Source: Thuidium tamariscinum (lineage: Eukaryota > Streptophyta > Bryopsida > Hypnales > Thuidiaceae). Taken from it: a stretch of DNA of 64,000 nt. The position numbers and the translations under genes are program-made. Numbering within the stretch: the stretch's first letter is position 1; each line of letters starts with the position of its first letter. The stretch is taken from the NCBI GenBank assembly GCA_947034885.2, contig OX344749.2, positions 23,947,501 through 24,011,500 of the forward strand, given 5' to 3'. This document shows, piece after piece, positions 22,087-33,927 of this stretch. The notes under the pieces were generated by a model. The model did no database searches. It was not told where the DNA came from and worked only from the letters and a program-made list of their open reading frames with translations.

Positions 22087-25000
22087 ATGGAGACGCCATG
22101 TGAGATCATGGAGGAAGGGGAGGGAAACAACAGACAGCCAATGGAGGTTGATGGAGCACGAGTTTATTCATCTTCGAATTCTGCCGAGGTACCTTTGTCT
22201 GTAGCTTCGTTCGAACCTGTTTTAGTTCTTACTCGTGATTGTTTAGAATTTAAAGGAAGGGAGGAATGAGCGAGGTTTCCAGAGAATGGAATAATCTGTT
22301 TTATTCCATTCTCTGATATCTAGTTCAGTTATAATTTGAACACCTTTTAATGTCTTTTCAATCTTTGTATGTGTACCTTATAGAGTCTTCAAAAATAGAA
22401 TGAAAGAGAAACGCGACGAAAAAATGCAATGGAAAGATAGAATGAAAGGGAAGAATCTGATTTCTGAGAACCTTGGGAAGTGGCAAGGTAGGTGAAGGAC
22501 GAATCTGTGAGTACTATGCTCTTGTTTTGAAATTGAACTCGACCTTTTTTTCATTCCCGGCTCAATATGGGATTCAGATACAAACATAGAGTACTGTCCG
22601 AGTATAATGTTGTGGAGGTAGTGAAGCTATTGGAAGTGCGAGGGGTGTAGGTTTACTATCAAGTGGTTGGCACTTTGTGGAAAAATGTTTCTGAAGCATT
22701 TGTTACTAGGAAGAGAGATAACGCAACCTGCAATTGTTCCCAGGTGATTTCTGTTTATTCTAGTGCTTCACACAGGTTGATACTATGGTGTCCTAATGGC
22801 GTGTAAAATGTGAAATAACGTGGAAGCTACTATTACAGCTAAGTATCGAATTGTGACAATGTATTAATCGACTCGTGATCTGGTAGGTTGGACTGAATTT
22901 AGACTTGCGGTCTAATCTACCTGCTTTGCAAATTCCATGTCAACCTGACGTCGTTACTAAGCCTTCCGCCAGCTCGAGCCTACTTCCTCCTCTCCCTGCC
23001 ACAAAGTCTGGGAAATTTCCTGGTTCTCACGGGCAGCTTCCTCGCTCGGGTTTGCGATCGAGAGCGTCTATTGAAAAGAATTTGAACGTTTATTTCACTG
23101 GAACGCAAAGAGGATCGTCTGAGTCTTTGCAACCTACTTTACCTGGACTTCCACTCCTACCTTTATGGAATAAGAGGACATCCTCTTTACCTGTGCGGAC
23201 AAACGCACTTACATCTGGTATCGATCCAGACTTCAACAAAGGACATAGTCATGACTTGGGACATAACCTAAATAGCGAGGTTAGCTCTTATCCTCGACTT
23301 GATGTTTGTCAACCTGTGGTTACTAGGCACGTTGATCCTTGAAGAGACATTGTTTGTGAAGCGTGTAGTTCCCAAGTTGTTCCTCATAACCTGAGCGTTT
23401 TGAATACGTGGAATATATCTGTCACTGCTTTTGAACCTGACAAGCAGATCTTAACCATGCTCTTTGATGTTCCAGCCAGGAATTGGGAAAGTGAGCATCG
23501 TTCGGTCATTCTCCACACCTGTGTTCGTGAATAAGATTGAGAGTTTTCGCAGGAATAGCTCGGAACGCAAGGGTTATGTACTGCTGAAATTTGTAAACCC
23601 CCGGATTCGCAGATTGCCACCTTCGCGAGATAATGAATCCGTCAATCATGAAATATCAACACTACTGGATGCTGAAAAAGGTGAGTATATTCATGCTTGC
23701 AAATTTCACGCGCTGCGGATGTCTTTTCCTCTTTTTAGAGTGTAGCTCGTCATCCTTGACCCGATGCTGAAGTTCGTGATTGACTTATTGTAGATGAAAG
23801 CCAAAGAGCACATTCTGAAGATTTCAAAGTTCGCATCATTCAACAGGTTGCTTTTGATTAATATGCGATTGGCTAGTGACTGCTTTTCTATAAGGTCTTG
23901 GCAATCTCTTCAGTGACCTAAACATGAAAGTTATGAAGATAATTCTATGGGATCGCTATCTTTTTTCACGACTACCATCTTAAGCTCTCGCACCTTCTTC
24001 GTTAGCAAGATGTCATTTCGGTTGTTTTCTTCGAGTTGGGAATTGTATTTTAATCGAGCACAATTTGCAGGCAAAGGAGACACCAAGGAAGATGTAGAAG
24101 AAGCAATCCCTGAGGACGAAGCAGTATGCAGAATCTGTATGGATTCTCTTACGGAGGACTATGGGGAGACTTTGAAGATGGAATGCCTCTGTCTTGGCGA
24201 GATGGCTCTGGCGCACAAGGAATGTGCATTCAAGTGGTTTGGTATCAAAGGAGATCGAGTGTGTGACGTGTGTGGCTCGGTGGTTAGCAACATTCCTGTC
24301 ACAGTGGTTCCTTTTGTTGTGAAGGAGACCTCTAGCCATTCACTGTCTATGGAGGCACAAACGACTCCTAGGTATGAGTTGAACCTCTTAGTGGTACACC
24401 TTTTCATGATTACTCAACCTTGATTCTAGTATCCACACCTCTCTTCAGTTACTAGTATGTCCAAATGAATCATTGTCTGGCAGTTGCTTCATGAAAAGGT
24501 ACGAGTATCGAGCGACATGATTATTAGTATATTTTCTCATTGTTTTGTGCGGAGAGAATTCTGGTCTAGTGATGGCAATTTCCTACCTAATTTTTGAGAT
24601 TGAATGCGTTGCATTTTTTATAGAAGGAGTACTGGACTGCAACAATTTTGTTGTAATTTTTGCAGAGCTCCTGTATGGCAGGATGTCCTATTTATGGGAA
24701 CAATTAACACTATGGCGCATTTCTGCTTCATGGAGCAATTGCTGGTAATCCCCATGCCCACTTACTCCATGTTACCTTCTGTTGTACTAAACAGGAACGT
24801 TTCTTGAATGCGTGCAGCTATTCATCTTCCATGACTTTAACCCTGAAATGCCCGAGAGGACCTTTTGTGTGCTTCGGATGATTTCAAGGAGGCCTCTTGG
24901 ATAGAACAAATATTTTTTCATCCACTTTTTTTTAGGAGGAGTTGCTTGATTTTATTTTCAGTGAATGGTATAGGATTTTCCCTCTTCGTGATATTTTTGG

Positions 25001-26815
25001 ACTTTCCAATATATGAAAATGGCAAATCTATTATTTAATGAATTATGTATTTTGGCAAATTTTGCTCTCTTTTATCTTAATTTTAGTCATAAAAATTATC
25101 ATTTTTTATGGCAAACCCAACAAATGAAATGAAGCTTAGTTTAGTTTTTAATTAAGTTTGAAATTTTGAAAAAAATTTGAAATTCAATATTTATTGCAAT
25201 TTGAACTTTTGGCTTGTAACCATGGAGTGTTGATTCTAATGTTAGAATGACATAAAAAATTAATTTGCACCACAATGTTTTACACTATAGTAATACATAT
25301 TGAAAAAATTTGAATTTTTTTTGCATATTTTGTATTTGATATGAATTTTGAACTCTTTATTCAAGAATTCACAATACTTTCAAATTTCCACCAAAAAATT
25401 TGGAATTTTGAAGACTTATAGAAGACATGTGGTTACATCTCTGAAAAATAAATTTGAATAATTTCATTCACCTTTGGTTAGTAAATGGGAGCATAGAGAT
25501 AGAGAGAGGCACTTTGGAGTTTGAAAACTTGGTCATAGGCTCGTCGTTTCATCTTATCTTGACCATGTACTTCATGCTTAAAGATAATAAACCAAGATAT
25601 CCTCTGAAGACAGTGCGTGCTAGTGGAGATTATAATAATGTGCAATAATACCCTGAAATATTGCGTGACCTCTCAGAGTTCGGAGTTGTAAGCTTTTCGT
25701 TGGCTTCCTCTTGGTTTCGCTTGCAGGTCTACAAACTGGGTACCAAGGCACTTCCTATTTCAATTTCTTTCTCGTTCATCATAGGTTTTCTTGCTGCTGG
25801 GACAACTGTAGCCCTCGGTGAGGTTTCTTAAATTTTTTTTCCGGAGATTATTGTCCTATTTGATTAGGGGTATTGCTATGTATATATTCTATACGTGGAG
25901 GGCAAGCAGTCATTTCTATTGTTGCTCATCTTTCAGTGCTATTCTTAGTTTTCAAAGCTTGGGTTGCTTTTTAGGAGGCTGTGGTTTAAATTGAAAGAAT
26001 AACCTGGCAGGGTATTCACAAGAGAAGCAGTAGATACCATTTCTGCTACTTGGATTTTACTGACTCAAAAGATCATACTGGAGAAGCTGATTCTGTTTCG
26101 GTTGTGAGCGTCTGCGCATCAACATGAGAGAATTGCTAAGGATGAGGAGTGGTGGTTTGCAGTTAGAAGGCGCTACATCTGGTTATACGCCTTCGTGCAG
26201 TTTGCCCTTCTGTGTTTCTTCGGATATATTTTCTTTGTTAAGGTGGGTCATATATAAATATTCAATAGGTCTTTCCTTCCATCGTATGAGATGTCATCAC
26301 AACCCTACTCTGATAATGTGAATGGTTCTATCCTGGGACTGCTTATTGTTTGTTTGTTGGGTTCATCTCTGCATCATTTTTGCCAAGGATTTGATATCAT
26401 TGCTGGAAAGTGATGTAGCGTAAACACAGTGAAGCGTTCATATGAAGTGTGTTCGACTTTTGGTATCTAATTTTAGTTGGTTTCGCTGGAAAAGCTAGAA
26501 TATTTGTTCTGAGGACGTTCCGCTTATTTAACTCTCGATCTTCATTTTTGTATGCAGACTGAGTTGGAAGCTATGCCAGCAATACTACTTGCAGCATTTG
26601 TGAGCTTTGGGATTGCCATGACCTCAAATGCTCTTATTTTGGAATTTATCCATTGGCGGGCTGGAAGTGTTCAATCAACCAACAGCACAACGGATGTAGA
26701 AGCCTCTTCAAGACGAGAAACAAATGATGATATTGAAAGTGAACCTTCAAACGGCAGGAGTCCCAACTCACGTAGGACGGCTGCATCAGACGATCAGTTC
26801 CTTCACGAGTCCTAA
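22087..26815 (+). CDS. Plant RING-CH (RINGv/MARCH-type) membrane E3 ubiquitin ligase, 8 coding exons
   Basis: Exons: 22087-22188, 22887-23279, 23476-23680, 24071-24371, 24666-24744, 25727-25817, 26109-26242, 26558-26815; 1563 nt, 520 aa, phases consistent. The N-terminal 230 residues are Ser/Pro-rich and disordered, with the conserved KVSIVRSFSTP patch. The RING-CH finger is at about 253-301: CRIC, C-L-C, H-K-E-C, C-D-V-C, the C4HC3 order. Four membrane segments follow (about 338-360, 368-390, 412-435, 440-463), with WQDVLFMGTINTMAHFCFMEQLL and a hydrophilic acidic tail. This is the plant family of multi-pass RING-CH proteins; members transfer ubiquitin to membrane proteins in endomembranes. 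The end of exon 2 (23279) and the start of exon 7 (26109) are the least certain junctions. A MITE fills most of the intron before the second membrane segment. Confidence 0.88.
23794..23846 (+). other. Possible 53-nt alternative exon in the RING-CH gene
   Basis: The stretch has a TAG acceptor and CAG|GT donor, and it reads open in the frame left by the upstream exon (DESQRAHSEDFKVRIIQQ). Including it would put the RING-CH exon out of frame, while skipping it keeps the frame. It could be a regulated frame-breaking exon or chance. Confidence 0.3.
24837..25555. mobile_element. Family B MITE, copy B4 (intron of the RING-CH gene)
   Basis: It starts at TTAACCCTGAAATGCC, and the interior matches B2 over most of its length (ATAGAAGACATGTGGTT, TTTGAACTTTTGGCT, TTGCACCACAATGTTT). 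The right end (GGCTCGTCGTTTC) has lost its TTAA. It lies wholly inside the intron 24745-25726, same orientation as B2. Confidence 0.7.
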
Positions 26816-28174
26816 CCGTGCGGCCAACCCTATCATTATACGTTAAGTTATTCCGCTTTGAAGTCTGAATCATTTTCATTCGTACAGATCGTGTCTTCAC
26901 CGGGTCAATCGCACCTTCGATAAGGCCTAATTGATTTCAACACAACCATTCCAATCGTTTGGTTCTCTAGGTTGATATTGATGTGTTGGACTGGGGCGGG
27001 ACATTGTCCATCTCCTTATTTCAAGATGGACTGCTCGTCTGCTCTGATGAAGTCCTGCCCAGATTAGTTCACAGCAGTCGCGTTTTTTGGTGCGCGTTGC
27101 CTTGCCTAATGATTCTCAACTCTGTATTTTAAGTGGTAAGTTGGCCAACGTGCCTCTCGATGTAGACACTGTTACTCTAGATTGGTTCAACGTCATGAAC
27201 TTACTCCTGTCGTGGTGGGATGTCCACCATGATTTGTATTCATAATTAGCATTGCGGGGTGATTCCTGTATCGGCAACCCAAACCTCAGTAAGTAGAAAT
27301 TGTTTTTTGAGCGAATAGTCACTAATGAGGTTTCTTTCTTTAAAATCATAAAGTTGATGTTCATCTATTAGGATCAACTTTCAAATTTTGTAGTAGGCAC
27401 CTGAATAAGCCCCTGAGGCAAGTAATATAAAGAGTAAGACAGAAACATTTCAATTGTGCTCCTTGTAATACAAAATCTATTACAAAATGTAGCATTGGAT
27501 GTTCTCTAAACTTATTAGTATACCTTAAGATCACTAATTGTGCTATCATTTTTATATTGAGAATCTATATGTACAAAAAGAATATTGTTTTGGAAACTAG
27601 ACCCCTATGGCCATTGATTAGGTAAGGAACTTTAGATCTATGTATAGTTAGAAAGGAGTCTATGGATTCATCTAGTGTATGATGGGTTTTAATTTCATGT
27701 AATTTTGAATTCTAATTCTATTTGAAATGTTTTTGTTTTTATTTTATTTATAAAGTACTAGTATAATTGTAATATGAATAATCATTCAATCAAAGAATAA
27801 ATATTGATTTAGCCTTAACTTGGTGTTACTTATTGAATTCAAATTTAAGACCAATTTAAATCAAAATAAATATAAAGCATACAATGTAGGCATGAGAGGA
27901 TTGTAAAAAAGCTTTTTGACCCCTAAATGCTTGAGGCACCAAAACCTCTTGTTTGCAAACTTTGGAGTCAAATAAACCTAATCAAGTTTCTAGTTTTTGT
28001 AATTTATACTTTTGAAACTCCTTTTCAAAATCTAGTGTTAGCATCAAAAAATAGATTTTGAAAATGATTGATTATGATTTTTCTATTCAAAATTTTAAGC
28101 AAGGATGTCTATTAGTGCAATCTTGACTTTCCATAGTGTTAAGGGTTCTTAGAAATGAGCCTCAAATATACTAG
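26816..28174. other. RING-CH gene 3' UTR, then intergenic DNA
   Basis: GC-richer sequence to about 27.1 kb is probable 3' UTR. Beyond this the sequence is AT-rich with no coding frame and no element that I can delimit. Confidence 0.4.
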
Positions 28175-28178
28175 AGCT

Positions 28179-28912
28179 GGGTCATTGCAAGAAACACTTG
28201 TCCTATTTGTTGCGTTTTGCAACAATATTCATGATTTTTTCAGTAGTACTATAAAATTAGAAAACTAATTTTAAAAAAATTTAAAGAATAGGAATAATGT
28301 ATATACCTCTAAAATGAAGGTTTTCACCGAAGGAAATTGATAGAAAAATTCTTTAAGTAGGAGAACTTGAAAAGTGCCCAATCTCAAGAAAATAGGTATT
28401 TTGATTCAAAAATTAGGAAAAAATAGTAAAAATAAGTATTTTCAAAGAATAAAAAGAGACCATTTGCAACAACTTTATGGAGATGGTCATCCACAAGAAA
28501 ATCCACCAAAATAATATTTTATATATTTCAAAATACAAGCAGAAGGGAGTTCACTTTGTAGACCTCTACACCTCACAAAATTAATTTTTTTTTAAAACCT
28601 TCCCTGGAGAGCTAGAAATCTACTAGAAGACCATTTCATCCAAATTTCATTTCAAAATCATTAAAAGAAAGGTATAGCTCAGGTACTAAAAACCCCTAAA
28701 CTGCCAAGTGTGACATCCAATCGGGGTCTATTTTGGGATAGTAAAATATTTTTGAAAATTATGAAAAAATCAAGGAAGGTGTATAATAGTTATGAGTACC
28801 TTTCCTATAAATCTTGAGTCATTTGGAGATAAAACACAAAAGTTATGGCCAAAAAACTGATCAGCATGCAACGTGTGACACAAAATAGTACAAGTGTTTC
28901 TTGCAATGACCC
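28179..28912 (-). mobile_element. Family A MITE, copy A1
   Basis: Perfect inverted ends GGGTCATTGCAAGAAACACT of at least 23 bp, flanked by a 4-bp target duplication AGCT (28175-28178, 28913-28916). 734 bp, AT-rich, no transposase. The interior matches copy A2 in the opposite orientation (for example the block AAGTAGGAGAACTTGAAAAG). It is the best-preserved copy, so the youngest here. Confidence 0.9.
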
Positions 28913-29549
28913 AGCTTGGAGGAAAAACCACATTAAGAATTCATTTAAAAAAATTGTAGAGGAGATTTTGAAAAGCTATAAATTGATTGGAATTAGGCAT
29001 GTTATGTCCTTTAACCTCATATATTTTTTGATGACCATCTATTTAGATTTGATATGTGAAAAAAAGATTGAAAGACTTCAAGTTACTTTTGTAGTTTTAA
29101 CACCTTCATGATCAAACATTATAATCTTTCAATTTATAAGTGATATTGTTGTGTTTTCTTTTAGTAAGTGATTTCTAACATGTTTAAGTTGAATTTGTAT
29201 AGTTACATTTCAAAAAAAAATGATTCAACATTTCAAAATGTTGGCTTCTTATTCAATTTAGAGCAAATTCATAGAAGCTCAAAAAAGGCCTTGGGCATGA
29301 AAACATTAATATGTGCATAGTAGTGAAAGTGTATTGTCAAATGCTTATGATATTAATCCTTGACCCTATAAGGACCAAGGATAGTCAAAATTTTCAAAAT
29401 TGTGAAGGTAGGTGTGTACAAAAAAACTTGTGCTATTGTTTGTTCTATTGGTTTGAAATAAGTGTTTTTTCCAATATATTTTGTGTATATACATTCAATG
29501 TATGTGAAATGAAGGTGTATGTGATAGTTGTAGACAATTAGTAATTTTT

Positions 29550-30156
29550 TGCATTTTTTGAGATTAATTTGCTATTTTCAAAAGAGACCCTAATTGAATG
29601 TCCACTTTTGTCAAGGGAGTAATCCTATTTTATATTTGAAAAAGCAAAATCGGGGTTGATAACTAGAGATGTAATTTTAAACTAAGATTATATGTAGTGA
29701 TGAGAAGGTTTTATGCAAATTTTGACATTTGTAGCATGCCCATGGGCTCAAAGTGTACTTCCTTAGCGTGAAGACTAGGCTGAGGAAAATAAACTTTCAA
29801 AAATATTTGATGCAATTCAAGCACATTAGAGTACAGAAAATGGCCATTTCTTATTTCATTTTTATGATTTTTCCAAAATTGAAAACTAATTTCTTGATTT
29901 TGTAGAAATCTGCTGCAATTAGTAGCACTGCATAATATTGTAGAAAAATCATTTTTTAATGATTTTTTAATAAATAATTTTATTGATTTTTTAATATTTA
30001 TTTAAAATTATTTTAAAATAAATTTTGAATTCATTTTCATGAATTGCATTGCATTACCCTTATGTAGCCTTTGCTAATCATAGCATCAACAATCCCATAA
30101 TCAAAAACAACATTTTTGAGACAAAAACATAATAAAAGTGTCTCTTACAATGATCC
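29550..30156. mobile_element. Family A MITE, decayed copy A6
   Basis: The right end GTGTCTCTTACAATGATCC is a mutated family A terminus. Upstream sequence (CTAATTGAATGTCCACTTTTG then AGGGAGTAATCCTA) matches the interior of copy A3. The left end is not recognisable. Confidence 0.5.
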
Positions 30157-33132
30157 AAAGATGCATTGTGAAATGTAATTTAGAAGAATAATTTAATGAT
30201 GCCTTCTAAACAACATTTGTAAAATGTGGTCTATGGATCATATCTATATAGTCAACTAGTATACAAACCATTGGGTTTTTTTTAACTTGAAGACAAAAAT
30301 TAAAAATTCTTCTTGAGTTTGATTGTAAATTGAATATTTGTGATTTTCACAAGATTTTTTTCCCTTACTTTCATAATATTAGGTTCAAATCATAGTGATT
30401 TTTTAAGTTTTTAATTTTAATTTTTTAATCAAGTCAGTTTTGAAGGGTCAGTTTTTGAAAAGTAAAGACTTCAAAAACACCAGTTGTGATGATGCAACTA
30501 GCCATTGTCAAGTTGTCATGCCCATGCAAAAAAATCACAAAAATGCCACATCATTGATCTAGCCCCCTAGCCCCCTAGCCCCCCCCCCCCCCCCCCCAAT
30601 TGAAACCCATTCAATTAATTAAAAACTAATAATTTTACTTATGTGAGCCCCCTACCATTGATCTCATAAAAAAACCTTAAACCCTTCTTGTCGTTGTTGA
30701 TGTACCGTTGATGTAGAGAATAATGGGCACCATTGATGAAGGCAATGATTAATCTTGGTTGTTGAGGGAAAATGAGGGTTTAAGCTTAGAGCTCGTCATG
30801 ATTTGAAGTGCTTCTCTTTCCTATGCTTCGACAAACAAAAGAATAGGATGCAGCTATTTTTTTAAGTTTTGATTACTTTCATGCTTCCATTTGGTGCATA
30901 ATTGACAATAAAATTGAGGCGGTTGAAGAGGAGTGTGATTCATGAATCATTGTTGGAATTGGAAGAATGGGAAGAAGCAATGTACTAGAGCTTTTGTGAC
31001 TGTTGATGCATAACCATTTGTCTCTTTTTTATATTCTAATTGTATCTTTAGAGGATTATCATCAAGTGTTTGGCATCAATTTTTAGTAATTTTCTTATTT
31101 TTGTTTCTTAGATGTTGTAACGTGCAAAGAAGGAGAAGATATTGAAGATATTAGGGTTTAGGGTTGTTACTTGTTTTTATTTAGTTTCTTTGCATATTTG
31201 GAGGATCCTTGTATGTTTGTATTCTTGAACATTATGTTTGAACTTTGGAGAATGACAATTTTGAGCTTTTCTTTCCACACATGTAAGTTATCCCTTTAAG
31301 AATTTTTGAATGTAAAAATTCTATGCAACCTACAAAAAAATTATTTGTGTACCTTTTATAGAATTTTTGTAAAATCTTTACAACCAATGGAGAAATGACA
31401 AGTGTACCTCTTTTGTTATTCACAATATTTCCCACAAAAAGCAACAACCACTCACTAACCACTCACTAACCACTCAAAAGTATATACATACCTAAACACA
31501 AACTTAGAAGGCTTTTCTGCCAAGTGCATTGAATAAAGTGAGAAATGACCTGAAATCTATTTTCTTTAAAATCAATCAAGAATCCCAAAAATTAAGCCAT
31601 ATTGTATTATAAGTCATATTGTATGTAGCGAGTAACTGCCTCTTTTGAGCCCATTGCCTATTGCGTGTGACTATCAAACATTGGGCTAAAAAATTTTAAT
31701 ATTTTAATATTTGATTTCATTGTAAAAAATTTAATATCAAAATTTAATTTAATATAATTTAATTTTACATACACCCCCATCCCTTCTTATAATTTTGAGA
31801 GGGTGGGATTCCATACAATCAATATAGAATAATGAATGAGAATATCATCTGTATTCCATAGCCACATTTGATATATATAGGTCGTATCTATATCCATATT
31901 CTATATTCAAATATCCGTATGTAGTATTCAAACATTTGTATCCATATTTGGTATTGTATTTTGAATTTGTGTTTGGATGTCTTAGATTAAATCTCACAAA
32001 GATCGGCAGCTTGTGATTTTTTGAAAAATGGATGGCATTTTGGAGGAAAAGGATTTTTCTTTTCTTAAATCAACGGCTTGTGATTTTTCCAAGAGAGGGG
32101 GGTGGAATTAATGCAAACCAAGGGGTGACAGCCTCTTTTGAGTACATTGTTATGTTTTGACCCCATCTTCCTTCATATAGATGTTGTGATATAATAGATA
32201 TTGTCTTTTGAGTGCATAGTGGCATAAGTTTTTAGATGATGAATTTGCTTAAGATGATTTTTTGTTTTATTACCCCCCAATCCTCCCCAAAAAAGTGAAT
32301 TAGTTAATTCATTTTATTGATTGTTAAGTCCTCCCACGAATATTTGTATTTTTCAAGAGTAGTTTGTCTACCAATCGATATAGGATATATAAATAGATGC
32401 ATTTTGTATCCATATTAAGTATATATATATATATATATTCATCTATATATCTCTATTCATATACTATATTTGTATTTGTCTTCTATACATGTATATATAT
32501 CCTACAATATTTGCAAAGAAGGGGGATGCATTAATTGTAACTTAAAGGGGGATGCATCTTTTTAGGAGATAGAGATGTCCTCTTACTTATGTACATTTGA
32601 TGAAGTTTTCACCATTAGAAAGAAGTTTAGAATTGAATATCTCAATACCTACATTTTACAATAAAAGTAGGACTTTTTCCATCCTAAATATCAAACAAGA
32701 AGGTCTGATTTGGTACTCAAGTGCCAAAATTGAGTTTTCATGTCAGATTCTCAAGGGTCTATGTCAACTCACACCAATTACAATTACAAGATGATGTGTG
32801 GCACCTTTTTACAAAAATGACTTAGTTTATGCCAACTTTGACCTTTATGTAGCAAATGATCTCAACTTGTACTTCCATCTATTCTATTGTAAGAATGCAC
32901 TTCTACATTAAAGAAACTCAATATCTTTTGGTAGAGCAAAATTGACCAAGAAAAAGTTTATGACCTAAGAATTTCCTAAAGTTTCTTGCAAATTCAAGAA
33001 TCTTTTCAAATTAGAATTTGATGGACAAATACTGAGAATTTGATAAATGCAATGGGCAAAAGAATGTGAAAATGGAAAGAAAAAACATTCTATCTAGAAG
33101 TTATAGTAAAAGAAAACCAATGATCATGAAGT
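30157..33132. other. AT-rich intergenic DNA with simple repeats
   Basis: No gene is supported. It contains a pure C-run of 19 at 30579-30597, preceded by CCCCCTAG repeats, and a (TA)n tract near 32420. A CCTCTTTTGAG block recurs near 31640 and 32130, possibly ends of an old repeat. Confidence 0.5.
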
Positions 33133-33331
33133 ATATTAAATCCTCCATTCAAAGTGGACCCAATAAGGTGGATTTACCTCAAGGTGGATTTTTTTTTACA
33201 TAATCTTTTTTGCAAATTCTCAATTCATATATCCTAGACATAATCCAAATAAGGGGCGCTTTTTTACTTTAACCCGGAGAATCCAAAATCTACCTTGTTG
33301 GGCCTACTTCAAATAGGAGATTTAGTGTCCT
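33133..33331. mobile_element. Family D MITE, copy D1
   Basis: Inverted ends of about 40 bp: ATTAAATCCTCCATTC then GTGGACCCAATAAGGT on the left, with their complement on the right (ACCTTGTTGGGCCTAC ... GATTTAGTGTCC). About 200 bp, non-coding. Confidence 0.65.
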
Positions 33332-33453
33332 ATAATGATCATTGTTTTGAAAACAATTTTTCTTTTGGCTCAAGTAAGCTTATAGGACCTTTTCTTCCAA
33401 GATTGACATGTTTTGACGATAACTTTCTATTTTTTGGACACAAGTAAGTGTAA

Positions 33454-33700
33454 GATGTTAAATCTATTCCACGAAGTAAGACCAACAAAGTAAAATTCGT
33501 GTTATCTAGGGGTAAAAGTAAAAAAGATCCCTATTTTTTTTTCTATATTTTGGGTATATTCTTCACCTCTCCAATCAAATTTGGGGTCTCTGATTGCAAA
33601 TAGGAATTCGGAATTAGCAAAATTTGAAAAATAAAAATTAGTGTTTCCCCTAAGGTAAATCCATCCTAAGAGTTTTACTTCATGGGATGGGTTTAATGTA
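33454..33700. mobile_element. Family D MITE, copy D3 (inverted)
   Basis: Left GATGTTAAATCTATTCCACG and right CATGGGATGGGTTTAATGTA are inverted. The interior has GGGGTCTCTGATTGCAAAT, which in D2 appears as its complement, so D3 lies in the opposite orientation. Confidence 0.6.
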
Positions 33701-33701
33701 G

Positions 33702-33927
33702 GACATTAAATCCTACCAACATAAGTGGGGCCAGTAGGTAGATTTATCTTGAAGAAAAACACAAGAATTTTTTATTTTTTGCAAATATATATATTTTTTC
33801 AAATTATAAATTCATATTTGCAATTAGAGACCCTAAATTAGCTACGCAATTAGGGAACTTTTTTTCACTTTTGCCCCCCGAAAACCCCCAATTTACCCTG
33901 TTGGGCCCACTGGTAGGATTTAACGTC
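33702..33927. mobile_element. Family D MITE, copy D2 (abuts D3)
   Basis: Left GACATTAAATCCTACCA and right TGGTAGGATTTAACGTC are almost perfectly inverted for 17 bp, with further matching to about 40 bp (GGGCC blocks). It begins two bases after D3 ends. Confidence 0.7.
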
